A DNA stretch of 64,000 nucleotides from Flavobacteriaceae bacterium (lineage in GTDB: Bacteria; Bacteroidota; Bacteroidia; Flavobacteriales; Flavobacteriaceae): NCBI GenBank assembly GCA_018402385.1, contig JAGYJA010000007.1, forward strand, positions 124,001 through 188,000, in the 5' to 3' direction. The first letter of the stretch is position 1. Every line of letters starts with the position of its first letter. The position numbers were made by a program, and so were the translations under genes. Below, piece by piece: positions 1 through 9,386 of this stretch. Under the pieces are notes generated by a model. The model worked only from the letters and a program-made list of their open reading frames with translations, had not been told where the DNA came from and ran no database searches.

Positions 1-2237
1 CACAATTCCCGCTTGCTGGTGCAACAATTGAAGTAATAGGAACCAATCAAACAACTATATCTAATGCTGAAGGACTTTTTTTACTAAAAAATATTCAAGC
101 CGATGCACAAATTGAAATCAGATTCATTGGGTTTGAAAGCCGCATTGTGAATGTACAAGAAATCCAAGAAACAAACCCCTGTGTTCAAATAAACTTGAAT
201 CCAAATATAAGTATTCTCAGAGATGTTGTTCTGGAGAGCATTTTTGCAAAAGGCATTAATAAAACAAATGACGGGACCTTAAAATTAGATGTCAGCACCT
301 TTGGAAACCTTCCGGGACTCACAGAGCCGGATGTTTTACAAATGATTCAAGCGCTACCCGGTGTTAATAGTGTAGATGAAACAATTTCAAATATCAACAT
401 TAGAGGAGGAACTACAGATGAAAATCTCATCTTATGGGATGGTATCAGAATGTATCAAAACGGTCACTTTTTTGGAATGATTTCAGGGTTTAACCCTTAC
501 TTGACTGAAAATGTTTCCTTTTACAAAAACGGTACTCCGGCTCGCTATGGCGAAAGTGTTTCTGGTTTAATTTCTATGCATTCCTCAGAAGAGTTTCCTG
601 ATAAAATTAAGGGAGGTTTTCAACTCAATATGATTAATGCGGGTGCTTTTGCAAAAATACCGGTAAACGAAAAATTAGTCATTCACACTTCAGGAAGACG
701 CACTTTTACAGACCTCTTTGAAACTCCCGCATTTAAACAATATTTTGACAAAGTATTTCAAGATACTGAAATTACCAACCTTCAGAATAATCAGCAAGGG
801 ACACTTAGTTCTGAGGATGAATTCACATTTTATGATTTTAGCTTAAAAGCCATCTATGCTCCGTCAAAAAAAGACCGTTTCAAACTCAATTTTTTAAACA
901 TTGACAACAGTTTAGACTTTACAAAATCATTTGCAACAGAAAATTCTCAAACATCTGAAACAAGTGAACTTGATCAAAATAGCATTGCGGGTGGGCTTTC
1001 CTGGAATCGCAATTGGAATGAAAAGATAAATACAGAGGTATTACTTTATGGCACCTATTATTTACTCGATGCCTCTAACCTTGATATCTTTTCCAATCAA
1101 AAGTTTGAACAATCCAATGAAGTTTTAGAAACAGGTGCACAATTTGATTTTAATTGGCAAATTAAAGACAACTACCGATTTACAACAGGCTACCAATTTA
1201 CTGAAACCGGCATTAGCAATAAACAAGAGGTGAATATTCCGCTAGTAAGGAATTTTGTAAAAGAGGTTTTGTTAAAACATGCGCTATATGTGAGTAATTT
1301 TCTGGAACTTCCTAAAACAAAAACGAGTATTAGAGCGGGTTTGAGAGGCAACTATTTTCAAAAATTCAACACCATGCTCATAGAACCCCGTGTCAATATT
1401 CATCAAAAATTAGGGAATGGATTTGCACTGGAAGTAGCTTTTGAGCAAAAAAGTCAAACTGTCACACAACGCATCGACTTTCAAAGTGATTTTTTGGGTG
1501 TCGAAAAACGCAGATGGGTGCTTGCAAATGACAAAGATGTACCCATTGTGAACAGCACTCAATTTTCTTTTAATATACAATATCAAAAACGCAATTGGTT
1601 AATTCAAGCAGAGGCCTATTCAAAAAAGGTGAATGATATCACTTCTGCCAATCAGGGGTTTCAAAATCAATTGCAATTTGTGCGCACCACAGGAAATTAT
1701 GAAACGCAAGGTGTGGAATTTGTGGTTAACAAAAAAACCAAAAACTGGAGTAGCTGGTTGAGCTACACTTTTGCAAAAAGCGATTATACTTTTGATAGTT
1801 TAGACCCGAGTACTTTTCCTCATAACTTTGACATAAGGCACCAAGTAAATTTGGCAACATCTTATAGTATGAATCAATTTAAAATTGCTTCAGGGATCAA
1901 CTGGTACACAGGGAGACCTGTTTCGGTTCCGGTAAGCCGTGATGCCATTGAAATAGTAAACAGCCAACCTGTCATTCGTTTTGATGACCCAAATACGAAA
2001 CGAAATGACGATTATTTTAGAGCAGATGTTTCTGTAGAATATGAATTTAATATATCACAAAATACATTTGCAAAAATAAATGCTGCCGTATTGAATGTAA
2101 CGAATCGTAAAAATGTATTAAATACATACTTTACAATTGATAGTAACAATGAATCAGAAAACCTTCAAATCAATCAGGTAGAGCAAGTTTCTTTAGGGTT
2201 AACACCCAATGTGTCTTTGCAAATTTTGTTTAACTAG
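1..2237 (+). CDS. TonB-dependent receptor, 5' end outside the window
   Basis: The reading frame is open from base 3, so the start lies upstream; about 745 residues are visible. The first 50 or so residues look like the end of a carboxypeptidase-regulatory-like beta sandwich, a common N-terminal extension of Bacteroidetes receptors. A plug domain follows, with an RGG-containing stretch (NINIRGGTTDENLILWDG), and then a long alternating-polarity barrel that ends in SLQILFN, typical of an outer-membrane barrel terminus. Such receptors import iron chelates, vitamins or oligomers across the outer membrane using TonB energy. No substrate can be assigned. An internal GTG at 147 could be mistaken for the start, but the homology-like sequence continues upstream of it. 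Confidence 0.85.
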   Translation, partial: QFPLAGATIEVIGTNQTTISNAEGLFLLKNIQADAQIEIRFIGFESRIVNVQEIQETNPCVQINLNPNISILRDVVLESIFAKGINKTNDGTLKLDVSTFGNLPGLTEPDVLQMIQALPGVNSVDETISNINIRGGTTDENLILWDGIRMYQNGHFFGMISGFNPYLTENVSFYKNGTPARYGESVSGLISMHSSEEFPDKIKGGFQLNMINAGAFAKIPVNEKLVIHTSGRRTFTDLFETPAFKQYFDKVFQDTEITNLQNNQQGTLSSEDEFTFYDFSLKAIYAPSKKDRFKLNFLNIDNSLDFTKSFATENSQTSETSELDQNSIAGGLSWNRNWNEKINTEVLLYGTYYLLDASNLDIFSNQKFEQSNEVLETGAQFDFNWQIKDNYRFTTGYQFTETGISNKQEVNIPLVRNFVKEVLLKHALYVSNFLELPKTKTSIRAGLRGNYFQKFNTMLIEPRVNIHQKLGNGFALEVAFEQKSQTVTQRIDFQSDFLGVEKRRWVLANDKDVPIVNSTQFSFNIQYQKRNWLIQAEAYSKKVNDITSANQGFQNQLQFVRTTGNYETQGVEFVVNKKTKNWSSWLSYTFAKSDYTFDSLDPSTFPHNFDIRHQVNLATSYSMNQFKIASGINWYTGRPVSVPVSRDAIEIVNSQPVIRFDDPNTKRNDDYFRADVSVEYEFNISQNTFAKINAAVLNVTNRKNVLNTYFTIDSNNESENLQINQVEQVSLGLTPNVSLQILFN

Positions 2238-2302
2238 AACAGAGGATATTTCATTTACCGAATATAATCTAAGATTGTTATAGAAAATGGGGTGTAAAAA
2301 AT

Positions 2303-2318
2303 AGGAAAGTGTTTTCCT
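2303..2318. terminator. weak hairpin between convergent genes
   Basis: AGGAAA (2303-2308) can pair with TTTCCT (2313-2318), followed by GTTTT. It lies between the receptor and blh, whose 3' ends converge. The stem is only 6 bp, so this is a weak terminator candidate. Nothing else is evident in the 111 bp gap. Confidence 0.25.
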
Positions 2319-2348
2319 GTTTTGGCTCCTCTGCTAAAAAATTTATTT

Positions 2349-3226
2349 CTATTTTTTCTTATTGAACATAGCTTTAATAACAAAAGCGTGAGGAAAAGTC
2401 AAAGCGGCAATAAAAGGAAACAAAATAGATAAGAGCAGTTTCTTTTGATCTTGAAAAATAAAAATTAAAAAAAATAATCCACAAATTGAAACAAACCAAT
2501 ATAAAAATGAATTGGTAAAATATTTATAGATGCTTTTTTTAGATATATCGCTGTACAAATATACTATTTGAGAGCGTATAGAAGGAATTGAATGCCAAAA
2601 ATAAAATATATAGCAAAACCCCAAACAATTTTTGAATACTCAAAAATAGCAGCTAAAATCGCAAGAATTAATATTTCCCTCCATAACCTCTCTGACACGC
2701 CCAACCCTCTTTTGTATAACAAAACGCCTAATGATAGCAACAGGATTGAACAAAAAATCAAAACAACTTGAAAAGCTTTCAAGGGAACCTTTGCTTTTGT
2801 TATTTCATATATTATCTCTTGAGATTCCCTAAAATTTAAAAGTAGAAAAAGAGACAATAAAAACCCACCATAAAAAAAAGCAAAAACTCTTTCTTTTAAA
2901 GATACTCTTGTTTTATCCTCAAGCCAATGTTGTTCGCCAAAATGATAAGCACTAAGCGCAATAAAAATGATCAAAAATAATTTTGGAGAAAAGAAATAAA
3001 AGAACCCAAATACAAAGATTAAGAATACATATTTTAAAATTATTACAACCCAACTAAACTTTTGAGGAGTATTCTTTTTTATAATTAAAACATCATTGGC
3101 TCCGTGAATAATTCCAATAGTCAAAATTAAAAATAAACCAACTATTTCTTGAAATGTTTCAATTAAAAATCCTCCAATCCAAAAACAGAAAAAGGTGATC
3201 AATATTAATTGATTATTAAATTTCAT
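2349..3226 (-). pseudogene. blh: Blh/Brp-family beta-carotene 15,15'-dioxygenase, frameshifted
   Basis: Blh cleaves beta-carotene into two retinal molecules, the chromophore of proteorhodopsin. The protein is a multi-pass membrane protein rich in Phe, Ile and Leu. The metal-binding type motifs are present: HGANDVLI near residue 41 and SAYHFGEQHW near residue 93. The first 220 residues (3226 down to 2564) run out of frame just before a FWHSIPS motif that belongs to the same family. That motif and the rest of the protein continue in another frame (2624 down to 2349). One extra T in the coding-strand run of five (plus-strand A at 2597-2601) would restore a protein of about 292 residues, near the family's usual length. 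It is divergent from the proteorhodopsin gene, the expected partner. The break may be real or a sequencing error. Confidence 0.85.
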
Positions 3227-3302
3227 TCTTGTGAAAAAAAATTATTGTATTAAATATCATAATGTTTTATTAAAATAAAAAATATATTGTTTAATTTTTT
3301 AT

Positions 3303-3310
3303 TATATTTG
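3303..3310 (+). promoter_or_regulatory. proteorhodopsin -7 promoter box
   Basis: TATATTTG matches the Bacteroidetes -7 consensus TAnnTTTG and ends 28 nt before the proteorhodopsin ATG. A TTG at 3287-3289 is nearer than the usual spacing for the -33 box, so the -33 element is not clear. A TAGTTTTG on the minus strand (3317-3324) fits the same consensus and could serve blh, which would make this a compact divergent promoter region. Confidence 0.55.
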
Positions 3311-3338
3311 ATTAAACAAAACTAAAAACTTTCAAATT

Positions 3339-4085
3339 ATGACAACATTTTTTAACACAATTTTACTAGTTACAAAACTAGATCCCACAGATTATGTAGG
3401 CTTTACCTTCTTTATTGGAGCAATGGCTATGATGGCAGCTTCTGCTTTTTTCTTTCTATCACTAAATACCTTTGATAAAAAATGGCGAACTTCAATCCTT
3501 GTCTCTGGACTAATTACTTTTATTGCTGCTGTTCATTATTTATACATGAGAGACTATTGGGCTGCTTTTGCAGAATCTCCAACATTCTTTAGGTATGTTG
3601 ACTGGATTCTGACTGTTCCATTAATGTGTGTTGAGTTTTACTTAATACTTGTCATTGCTGGAGCAAAACGTTCATTAATGTGGCGATTAATTTTCTTATC
3701 TGTGATCATGCTAGTTACTGGATATATTGGTGAAGTAATTGATAGAGATAATGCTTGGTTATGGGGTCTATTATCAGGTGCTGCATACTTTGTCATTGTT
3801 TATGATATTTGGTTGGGTAGAGCAAGAAAGCTTGCAGAAAAAGCAGGTGGAAATGTTTTAAAAGCTCACAAAGCTCTTTGCTGGTTTGTTCTTGTTGGAT
3901 GGGCAATTTACCCAGTAGGTTATATGGCCGGCACACCAGGATGGTATGATGGTATTTTTGGCGGATTAAATCTTGATGTTATTTACAACATTGGAGATGC
4001 AATTAACAAAATAGGATTTGGTCTGGTAATTTACAACCTTGCTTTACAAGCAACTAAAAGTGAACTAAATCAGGCTGTTAAATAA
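3339..4085 (+). CDS. Proteorhodopsin, green-tuned light-driven proton pump
   Basis: A 248-residue seven-helix microbial rhodopsin. Helix C carries the proton-pump triad: D88 (acceptor, D97 in the reference protein), T92 and E99 (donor, E108). H66 matches the His that pairs with the acceptor, and K224 in the last helix (DAINKIGFG) is the retinal Schiff-base lysine. The spectral tuning site is M96, the residue usual in green-absorbing flavobacterial proteorhodopsins, rather than the Gln of blue forms. The DTE motif rules against the NDQ sodium pumps and the chloride pumps. It sits in the inner membrane and would add to proton-motive force in light. It depends on retinal, which the neighbouring blh should supply. 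It is monocistronic, with its own -7 box and a strong terminator. Confidence 0.98.
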   Translation: MTTFFNTILLVTKLDPTDYVGFTFFIGAMAMMAASAFFFLSLNTFDKKWRTSILVSGLITFIAAVHYLYMRDYWAAFAESPTFFRYVDWILTVPLMCVEFYLILVIAGAKRSLMWRLIFLSVIMLVTGYIGEVIDRDNAWLWGLLSGAAYFVIVYDIWLGRARKLAEKAGGNVLKAHKALCWFVLVGWAIYPVGYMAGTPGWYDGIFGGLNLDVIYNIGDAINKIGFGLVIYNLALQATKSELNQAVK

Positions 4086-4107
4086 GTTTAAGTATATATT
4101 ATTTTTT

Positions 4108-4134
4108 AAAGAGGCTGTTTTTAACAGCCTCTTT
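4108..4134. terminator. bidirectional terminator between proteorhodopsin and argS
   Basis: A 12-bp perfect stem (4108-4119 with 4123-4134, AAAGAGGCTGTT and its complement) with a TTT loop. T-rich tracts flank both sides, so it can end transcription of proteorhodopsin (plus) and argS (minus). Confidence 0.92.
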
Positions 4135-4139
4135 TTATT

Positions 4140-5918
4140 TTACATTCTTTGAGGCACTTCTATACCCAGCAACTTGAAAGAAGATTGAATGAGCTCGCCC
4201 ACCTTTCGTGAAAGCTGCACTCTAAATTGTCGTTTGTCCTCCTCAATTTCAGCTAAAATGGGAACACTCTGATAAAAGGAGTTGTAAGACTTGACCAAAT
4301 CATACACATAATTAGCCAATAAAGCCGGACTGTAACTTGAAGCAGCTTGTTGGATAACCTCCGGATAAAGTTGTAACTGTTTGATGAGTTCTTTTTCCTT
4401 TTCGTGCATTTCCACAATGGAAGGCAAAGTGTAGCTTGAATTTTGATCCTTTCTTAAAATGGATTGAATGCGAGCAAAAGTATATTGAATAAAGGGCCCG
4501 GTATTTCCTTGAAAATCAACTGATTCTTCAGGATTGAAAAGGATGCGTTTTTTGGGGTCCACTTTGAGGATGTAATATTTTAAAGCACCCAACCCGATGG
4601 TGTTATATAAAGAGTCTTTTTCGCCTTTGCTATACCCATCTAGTTTACCTAACTCCTCAGAGATTTCTTTTGCAGTTTGAGCCATATCAGCAATTAGGTC
4701 GTCTGCATCTACGACAGTTCCTTCACGGCTTTTCATTTTCCCGCTGGGAAGGTCAACCATACCATAGCTCAGATGGAATAAATTTTCTGCCCAGCTGTAA
4801 CCCAACTTTTTGAGAATGAGAAACAAAACTTTAAAGTGATAATCCTGTTCATTACCAACTGTATAAACCATTCCGCCCACATCGGGATAATCTTTGGCTC
4901 GTTGAATTGCTGTGCCAATATCCTGGGTAATATACACTGCGGTTCCGTCACTGCGTAAAACGATTTTTTCATCAAGACCTTCATCGGTAAGGTCTATCCA
5001 AACGCTGCCGTCTTCTTTTTTATAAAAAACTTCTTTTGCCAAACCTTGTTCTACAACATCTTTCCCTAGCAAATAAGTATCACTTTCATAATAATAAGAA
5101 TCAAAATCAACACCAATGCTTTTGTAGGTTACTTCAAATCCGTCATAGACCCAACCATTCATCATTTTCCAGAGTGCTACTGTTTCAGTATCTCCATTTT
5201 CCCACTTCTGAAGCATCAATTGAGCTTCCAATAGTAGCGGAGCTTCTTTTTTGGCTACTTCTTCGGTTTTTCCATCAGCGATAAGCGTTTCAATTTGCTT
5301 CTTGTATTCCTGATCAAACTTTACATAGTAATTCCCTACCAGTTTATCACCCTTAAGTCCTGTACTTTCGGGAGTTTCTCCATTTCCAAATTTCTTCCAG
5401 GCCAGCATACTTTTACAAATGTGAATGCCACGATCATTAATGATTTGGGTTTTATAAACTTTTTTCCCTGAAGCTTTTAAAATTTCGGCGACAGCATAGC
5501 CCAGTAACACATTTCTAATATGTCCCAGATGTAGAGGTTTGTTGGTGTTGGGTGATGCATACTCCACCATCACAGCTCGAGAGTCTGTCGTAACCGGCTG
5601 CGTTCCAAATGTGGGATTGTCTTTGATATTTTTGAAAAAATCAAGATAATACCCATCTGCAATAACTATGTTCAAAAACCCTTTTACTACATTAAATCGC
5701 ACAACCTCTTCCAGATGAGCCATTAAAAAAGCTCCCAAATCATTTCCTAATTTCTCAGGATTTGTTTTCAAAAATCGTAACATAGGGAAAATCACCACAG
5801 TAATATCACCTTCAAATTCTTTGCGAGTGGCTTGAAACTCGACTGCGGGCAGTTCTATTTGGTAAAGAGAGAAAAAAGCTTCTTTAATTTTGGCTTCAAG
5901 TAGTTGCTGTAGATTCAT
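4140..5918 (-). CDS. argS: Arginyl-tRNA synthetase
   Basis: Class I aminoacyl-tRNA synthetase that charges tRNA-Arg. The HIGH-type motif appears as HLGH (in NKPLHLGHIRN), and the KMSKS region as GKMKSREG. The N-terminal additive domain and the C-terminal anticodon-binding domain are present, and the chain ends in PQRM as is typical for ArgS. I start it at the ATG at 5918 (MNLQQLLEAK, 592 residues). An upstream in-frame ATG would add ten residues that do not look conserved. A -7 box lies 35 nt upstream. Confidence 0.97.
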   Translation of the reverse strand: MNLQQLLEAKIKEAFFSLYQIELPAVEFQATRKEFEGDITVVIFPMLRFLKTNPEKLGNDLGAFLMAHLEEVVRFNVVKGFLNIVIADGYYLDFFKNIKDNPTFGTQPVTTDSRAVMVEYASPNTNKPLHLGHIRNVLLGYAVAEILKASGKKVYKTQIINDRGIHICKSMLAWKKFGNGETPESTGLKGDKLVGNYYVKFDQEYKKQIETLIADGKTEEVAKKEAPLLLEAQLMLQKWENGDTETVALWKMMNGWVYDGFEVTYKSIGVDFDSYYYESDTYLLGKDVVEQGLAKEVFYKKEDGSVWIDLTDEGLDEKIVLRSDGTAVYITQDIGTAIQRAKDYPDVGGMVYTVGNEQDYHFKVLFLILKKLGYSWAENLFHLSYGMVDLPSGKMKSREGTVVDADDLIADMAQTAKEISEELGKLDGYSKGEKDSLYNTIGLGALKYYILKVDPKKRILFNPEESVDFQGNTGPFIQYTFARIQSILRKDQNSSYTLPSIVEMHEKEKELIKQLQLYPEVIQQAASSYSPALLANYVYDLVKSYNSFYQSVPILAEIEEDKRQFRVQLSRKVGELIQSSFKLLGIEVPQRM

Positions 5919-5952
5919 TTGTTGTGGTTTATGCAGTGGTAATAACAAGGCG

Positions 5953-5960
5953 CAAAGATA
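5953..5960 (-). promoter_or_regulatory. argS -7 promoter box
   Basis: On the minus strand this reads TATCTTTG, a full match to TAnnTTTG, about 35 nt upstream of the chosen argS ATG. I see no -33 TTG at the standard distance. Confidence 0.5.
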
Positions 5961-6071
5961 AGGAGAAAAATTCTTACTTGTAATGAGTTTATATAATGTT
6001 GTTTAGGGCTTTGAGATTGCTTTTAGGAGTTTATTAACGATAGTCTTTCAGGTATTTTCTATCTTTAGAAA

Positions 6072-6497
6072 ATGCTTTTAAACGTCTCATATAACAATCG
6101 GGAAATTACTAGAAAAATAGATGCCGAAGTGGGTAAACCTTTCCCCTTGCTAGAACGCATCAAAATGAATGGTGTGGGTTCACCAAAGTTGTTTATCACT
6201 TCTACAAGCATAGAAATTTATAACCTGCTCATTCTGGATAACAACCGCAATGTGTGTAATATCGAAATGAGACCTAATGGAATTATTGTGGGTTTTCGTT
6301 CCCAATTGGAATCTTATGGGCTGATTATCCCTTATTACAAACTCAATATCTATAAAGGCAAGGCTGAAGAATACAGTATCTATCGTGATCATCATTTTAT
6401 CAAAGTGAGTGCCACAGACAAACCCACCCACCGCTTCTTCCAAAAAGTCATCAATTACAAAATTGACAATGCGCCTACTCAGGTAGGAGATTTGTAA
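6072..6497 (+). CDS. Conserved-looking hypothetical protein
   Basis: A 141-residue soluble protein with no signal peptide and no membrane segment. I do not recognise a domain. It alternates short beta-like stretches (IEIYNLLIL, NGIIVGF, GLIIPYYKLNIY), which suggests a small beta-rich fold. It has its own upstream region, with TATCTTTA 8 nt before the ATG, a near match to the -7 consensus. It lies between argS (divergent) and the marC-like gene. Coding is supported by length, an ATG start and the lack of a better frame. Confidence 0.75.
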   Translation: MLLNVSYNNREITRKIDAEVGKPFPLLERIKMNGVGSPKLFITSTSIEIYNLLILDNNRNVCNIEMRPNGIIVGFRSQLESYGLIIPYYKLNIYKGKAEEYSIYRDHHFIKVSATDKPTHRFFQKVINYKIDNAPTQVGDL

Positions 6498-6571
6498 AAT
6501 TTATTTTACATTCTTATAACATTACCGTGATTCTAAAAACACATAAATAGAGTTCCTTTGCAGCAAAAACA

Positions 6572-7198
6572 ATGGACCTATTTCTTTATGCTTTTGCAGC
6601 GCTTTTTTCAATTATCAACCCGCTCGGAACCGTCCCCATTTTCGTAGGTTTAACCCAGGATGAAGAAACCGCAGAACGAAAAAAAACAGCCTTGCTAACA
6701 GCTATCAATGTGTTGGTCATTCTTGTGATATCTTATTTTTTGGGAAAATACTTGTTACAATTTTTTGGAATTAGTTTGAACTCCCTGCGCATTGCCGGAG
6801 GTTTGATTATTGTCTCTTCCGGTTTTGCCTTATTGACAGGCCGATTTGCAAAACACAAGGGAATGAAAAACAAGCGGGTACAAAAAGATCTATCACAAAG
6901 AGAGCGTTTTTCATTGACCCCACTAGCCATCCCTATGCTGGCAGGACCCGGCTCTATTTCTTTACTTATCACATTCCAGCAAGAATATGGATGGAGTGTT
7001 GACAGCATTTATATCCTCACGGCAGTGATTCTGGTTTGTCTAACCACTTTTTTTATTTTACGATCTTCTTATTTGATTGCAAAAAAACTGGGAGCGTCAG
7101 GCATCAATGCTATTTCTCGTATCATTGGATTTATTGTCATTGCCATTGGTATTGAATACATCAGTGGGTCTGTGTTAGATTTAATGAAAGGTTTTTAA
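6572..7198 (+). CDS. MarC-family integral membrane protein
   Basis: 208 residues with about six hydrophobic segments. The N-terminus has the family hallmark SIINPLGTVPIF, and a second-half NPL-like segment, PLAIPMLAGPGS, matches MarC/UPF0056 proteins. The family was once linked to multiple antibiotic resistance, but that role was not upheld and its transport function is unknown. It sits in the inner membrane. The gene stands alone, with 74 bp before it and 76 bp after it. Confidence 0.9.
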   Translation: MDLFLYAFAALFSIINPLGTVPIFVGLTQDEETAERKKTALLTAINVLVILVISYFLGKYLLQFFGISLNSLRIAGGLIIVSSGFALLTGRFAKHKGMKNKRVQKDLSQRERFSLTPLAIPMLAGPGSISLLITFQQEYGWSVDSIYILTAVILVCLTTFFILRSSYLIAKKLGASGINAISRIIGFIVIAIGIEYISGSVLDLMKGF

Positions 7199-7274
7199 TG
7201 ATTTTATTTTTTGGAGTTAACGCCCCTTTAACTCAATAAACCATGGAGATTCTGTATCTTTAAAATAAAATACC

Positions 7275-8705
7275 TTGAAAATACTTCTCACCGGGGCCAA
7301 TGGCTACATTGGTAAACGTTTATTACCTCAACTTTTAGAATTGGGTCATCACGTTGTTTGTTGTGTGCGTGATAAAAACAGAATGGAGTTTGATGAAGCT
7401 TACGCTGAAAACATAAGCTTTGTCGAAGTGGATTTCCTCGAAGAAGTCAATACTGAATTCTTCCCCAAAGACCTTGATATCGCTTATTATTTGATTCACT
7501 CGATGAGTTCGTCAACAGGAAATTTTGACGAAAAAGAAGCCCTTTCAGCTGAAAACTTCAATAAATATATGGCGGTTACTTCTGTGAAGCAGGTGATTTA
7601 CTTGAGTGGTATTGTCAATCAGGAGGAGTTGTCAAAACATCTTTCATCACGAAAAAAAGTAGAAGAGATTCTCTTTCAGGGCAATTTCAATCTCACCGTT
7701 TTACGTGCGGGCATTGTAGTGGGTTCGGGGAGTTCTTCCTTTGAAATCATAAGGGATTTGTGTGAAAAATTACCCCTTATGATTGCACCAAAATGGCTTG
7801 AAACCAGAACCCAACCCATCGCAATCAGGGATGTAATAACTATGCTGTCCGGTGTAATATTAAACGAAAAATGTTATAACCAATCCTTTGACATTGGTGG
7901 CCCCAATATTCTCACTTACAAAGAAATGTTGCAGCGCTACTCAAAAGTGAGAAAATTGAAGTTATGGATCATTTCTGTTCCGGTAATGACACCCCGTTTG
8001 TCCTCATACTGGTTGTATTTTGTGACTTCAACGACTTATTCGCTGGCGGTCAATCTTGTGGAAAGCATGAAAACTGAGGTGGTTGCTAAAGACAACAAAC
8101 TTTTGGAAATTTTGGGTATAAAACCTATTACTTATGAGGAGGCGATAGAAAAAGCCTTTCAGAAAATTGAACAAAATTTGGTGGTTTCCAGTTGGAAAGA
8201 TGCATTGATTTCAGGACGATTCAATGATTTGAAAAATCAGATACAAGTCCCACAATATGGATGTCTTAGCGATGTAAAAACCATTAAAGTGAAAGATAAA
8301 AATCAAACGTTTGAAAACATTTGGGCCATTGGAGGAAAAAGGGGTTGGTATTATGGCAATTGGTTATGGAAAGTGAGAGGCTATATGGATTTAATGACCG
8401 GTGGTGTGGGCTTGCGACGCGGCCGAACCCATCCCGATAAGATATTTGCGGGGGATGCACTTGATTTTTGGCGGGTACTTTATGCAGATAAAGAAGAAAA
8501 ACGTTTACTACTTTATGCAGAAATGAAACTACCCGGAGAAGCCTGGTTGGAATTTGAAATCAATAAAGAGGGTTTCTTAAAACAAACGGCAACCTTCAGA
8601 CCCAAAGGATTATGGGGGCGTCTCTATTGGTATAGTGTTTTACCGTTTCATTATTTTATTTTCGGAGGAATGATTCGTAATATTGTAAAATACAAACCTG
8701 ATTGA
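7275..8705 (+). CDS. SDR-family NAD(P)-binding protein with DUF2867 domain
   Basis: 476 residues. The N-terminus has a Rossmann fold with TGANGYIG at residues 7-14, followed by an atypical extended-SDR body. The C-terminal 170 residues resemble the DUF2867 domain (region GGKRGWYYGNWLWKVRG through the end). The start is TTG at 7275, which places the Rossmann motif at the normal distance from the N-terminus. Members are annotated as oxidoreductases or nucleoside-diphosphate-sugar epimerase relatives, and no substrate is established. The stop codon is separated by one base from the ATG of the CpeT-like gene, so the two are probably co-transcribed and translationally coupled. Confidence 0.85.
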   Translation: MKILLTGANGYIGKRLLPQLLELGHHVVCCVRDKNRMEFDEAYAENISFVEVDFLEEVNTEFFPKDLDIAYYLIHSMSSSTGNFDEKEALSAENFNKYMAVTSVKQVIYLSGIVNQEELSKHLSSRKKVEEILFQGNFNLTVLRAGIVVGSGSSSFEIIRDLCEKLPLMIAPKWLETRTQPIAIRDVITMLSGVILNEKCYNQSFDIGGPNILTYKEMLQRYSKVRKLKLWIISVPVMTPRLSSYWLYFVTSTTYSLAVNLVESMKTEVVAKDNKLLEILGIKPITYEEAIEKAFQKIEQNLVVSSWKDALISGRFNDLKNQIQVPQYGCLSDVKTIKVKDKNQTFENIWAIGGKRGWYYGNWLWKVRGYMDLMTGGVGLRRGRTHPDKIFAGDALDFWRVLYADKEEKRLLLYAEMKLPGEAWLEFEINKEGFLKQTATFRPKGLWGRLYWYSVLPFHYFIFGGMIRNIVKYKPD

Positions 8706-8706
8706 T

Positions 8707-9357
8707 ATGAAATATATACTTTGTTTAACACTGGCATTACTATCATTCATTGGATGTAAAAAACAACAAAAAACAACTTCTATTACTGAAATTGAAATAG
8801 AAAAAGACACCTTGCTTGAGGAACTTGTCACCCTGATGACCGGTTCCTTTAACAGTGAGCGCCAAGCATCCATTGACACCAATTTCAGAAATGTAACTTT
8901 ACATATGTACCCCATCTGGGCGGATAGAGAAGGTAAATGGATGTATGTTGAACAATCTCTAACAGACAATCAGGAAGAGCCTTACCGACAGCGAATCTAT
9001 AAATTGAGCAGAGAAAATGACAGCACATTTAGAAGCGATATTTATACAATACCTAATGCCGGTTTATGGGCTTGTAAATGGCAAACTCCTGCTTTTTTTG
9101 ACAGGTTATTATTAGAGAGTATTCAATTAAGAGATGGCTGTGAGGTCTTGCTCAAAAAATCTCCTGAAAATAAATTCATAGGTAAAACAATTGATAAAAA
9201 TTGCCCAAGTAATCTTAACGGAGCCACCTATGCCACTTCAGAGGTAGTCATTACAGAAAATAAAATTATTTCCTGGGACAGGGGCTTTAATGAAAAGGAC
9301 AGTTTGGTTTGGGGTGCAAAAGAGAGAGGTTATGAGTTTGATAAATTTCAAGAATAA
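8707..9357 (+). CDS. CpcT/CpeT-family lipoprotein
   Basis: 216 residues. The first 17 form a lipoprotein signal (LSFIGC, lipid-modified Cys17). The mature part carries the CpcT/CpeT signature: a PIWADREGKWMYVEQS stretch and PYRQRIYKL, followed by an alternating beta pattern that suggests the family's barrel. In cyanobacteria these proteins attach bilins to phycobiliproteins. Flavobacteria lack phycobilisomes, so the role here must differ, perhaps binding or handling a tetrapyrrole or another hydrophobic ligand at the envelope. It is coupled to the upstream SDR/DUF2867 gene. The family assignment rests on motif recognition, and the function is not known. Confidence 0.8.
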   Translation: MKYILCLTLALLSFIGCKKQQKTTSITEIEIEKDTLLEELVTLMTGSFNSERQASIDTNFRNVTLHMYPIWADREGKWMYVEQSLTDNQEEPYRQRIYKLSRENDSTFRSDIYTIPNAGLWACKWQTPAFFDRLLLESIQLRDGCEVLLKKSPENKFIGKTIDKNCPSNLNGATYATSEVVITENKIISWDRGFNEKDSLVWGAKERGYEFDKFQE

Positions 9358-9386
9358 AATCAATTTTGAATTTTAAGCCTTATATT

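Noticed and set aside
6180-6443. 87-codon frame opposite the hypothetical gene at 6072
   Set aside because: It is a shadow frame; the plus-strand frame is longer, has an ATG with a near -7 box upstream, and fits the gene spacing.
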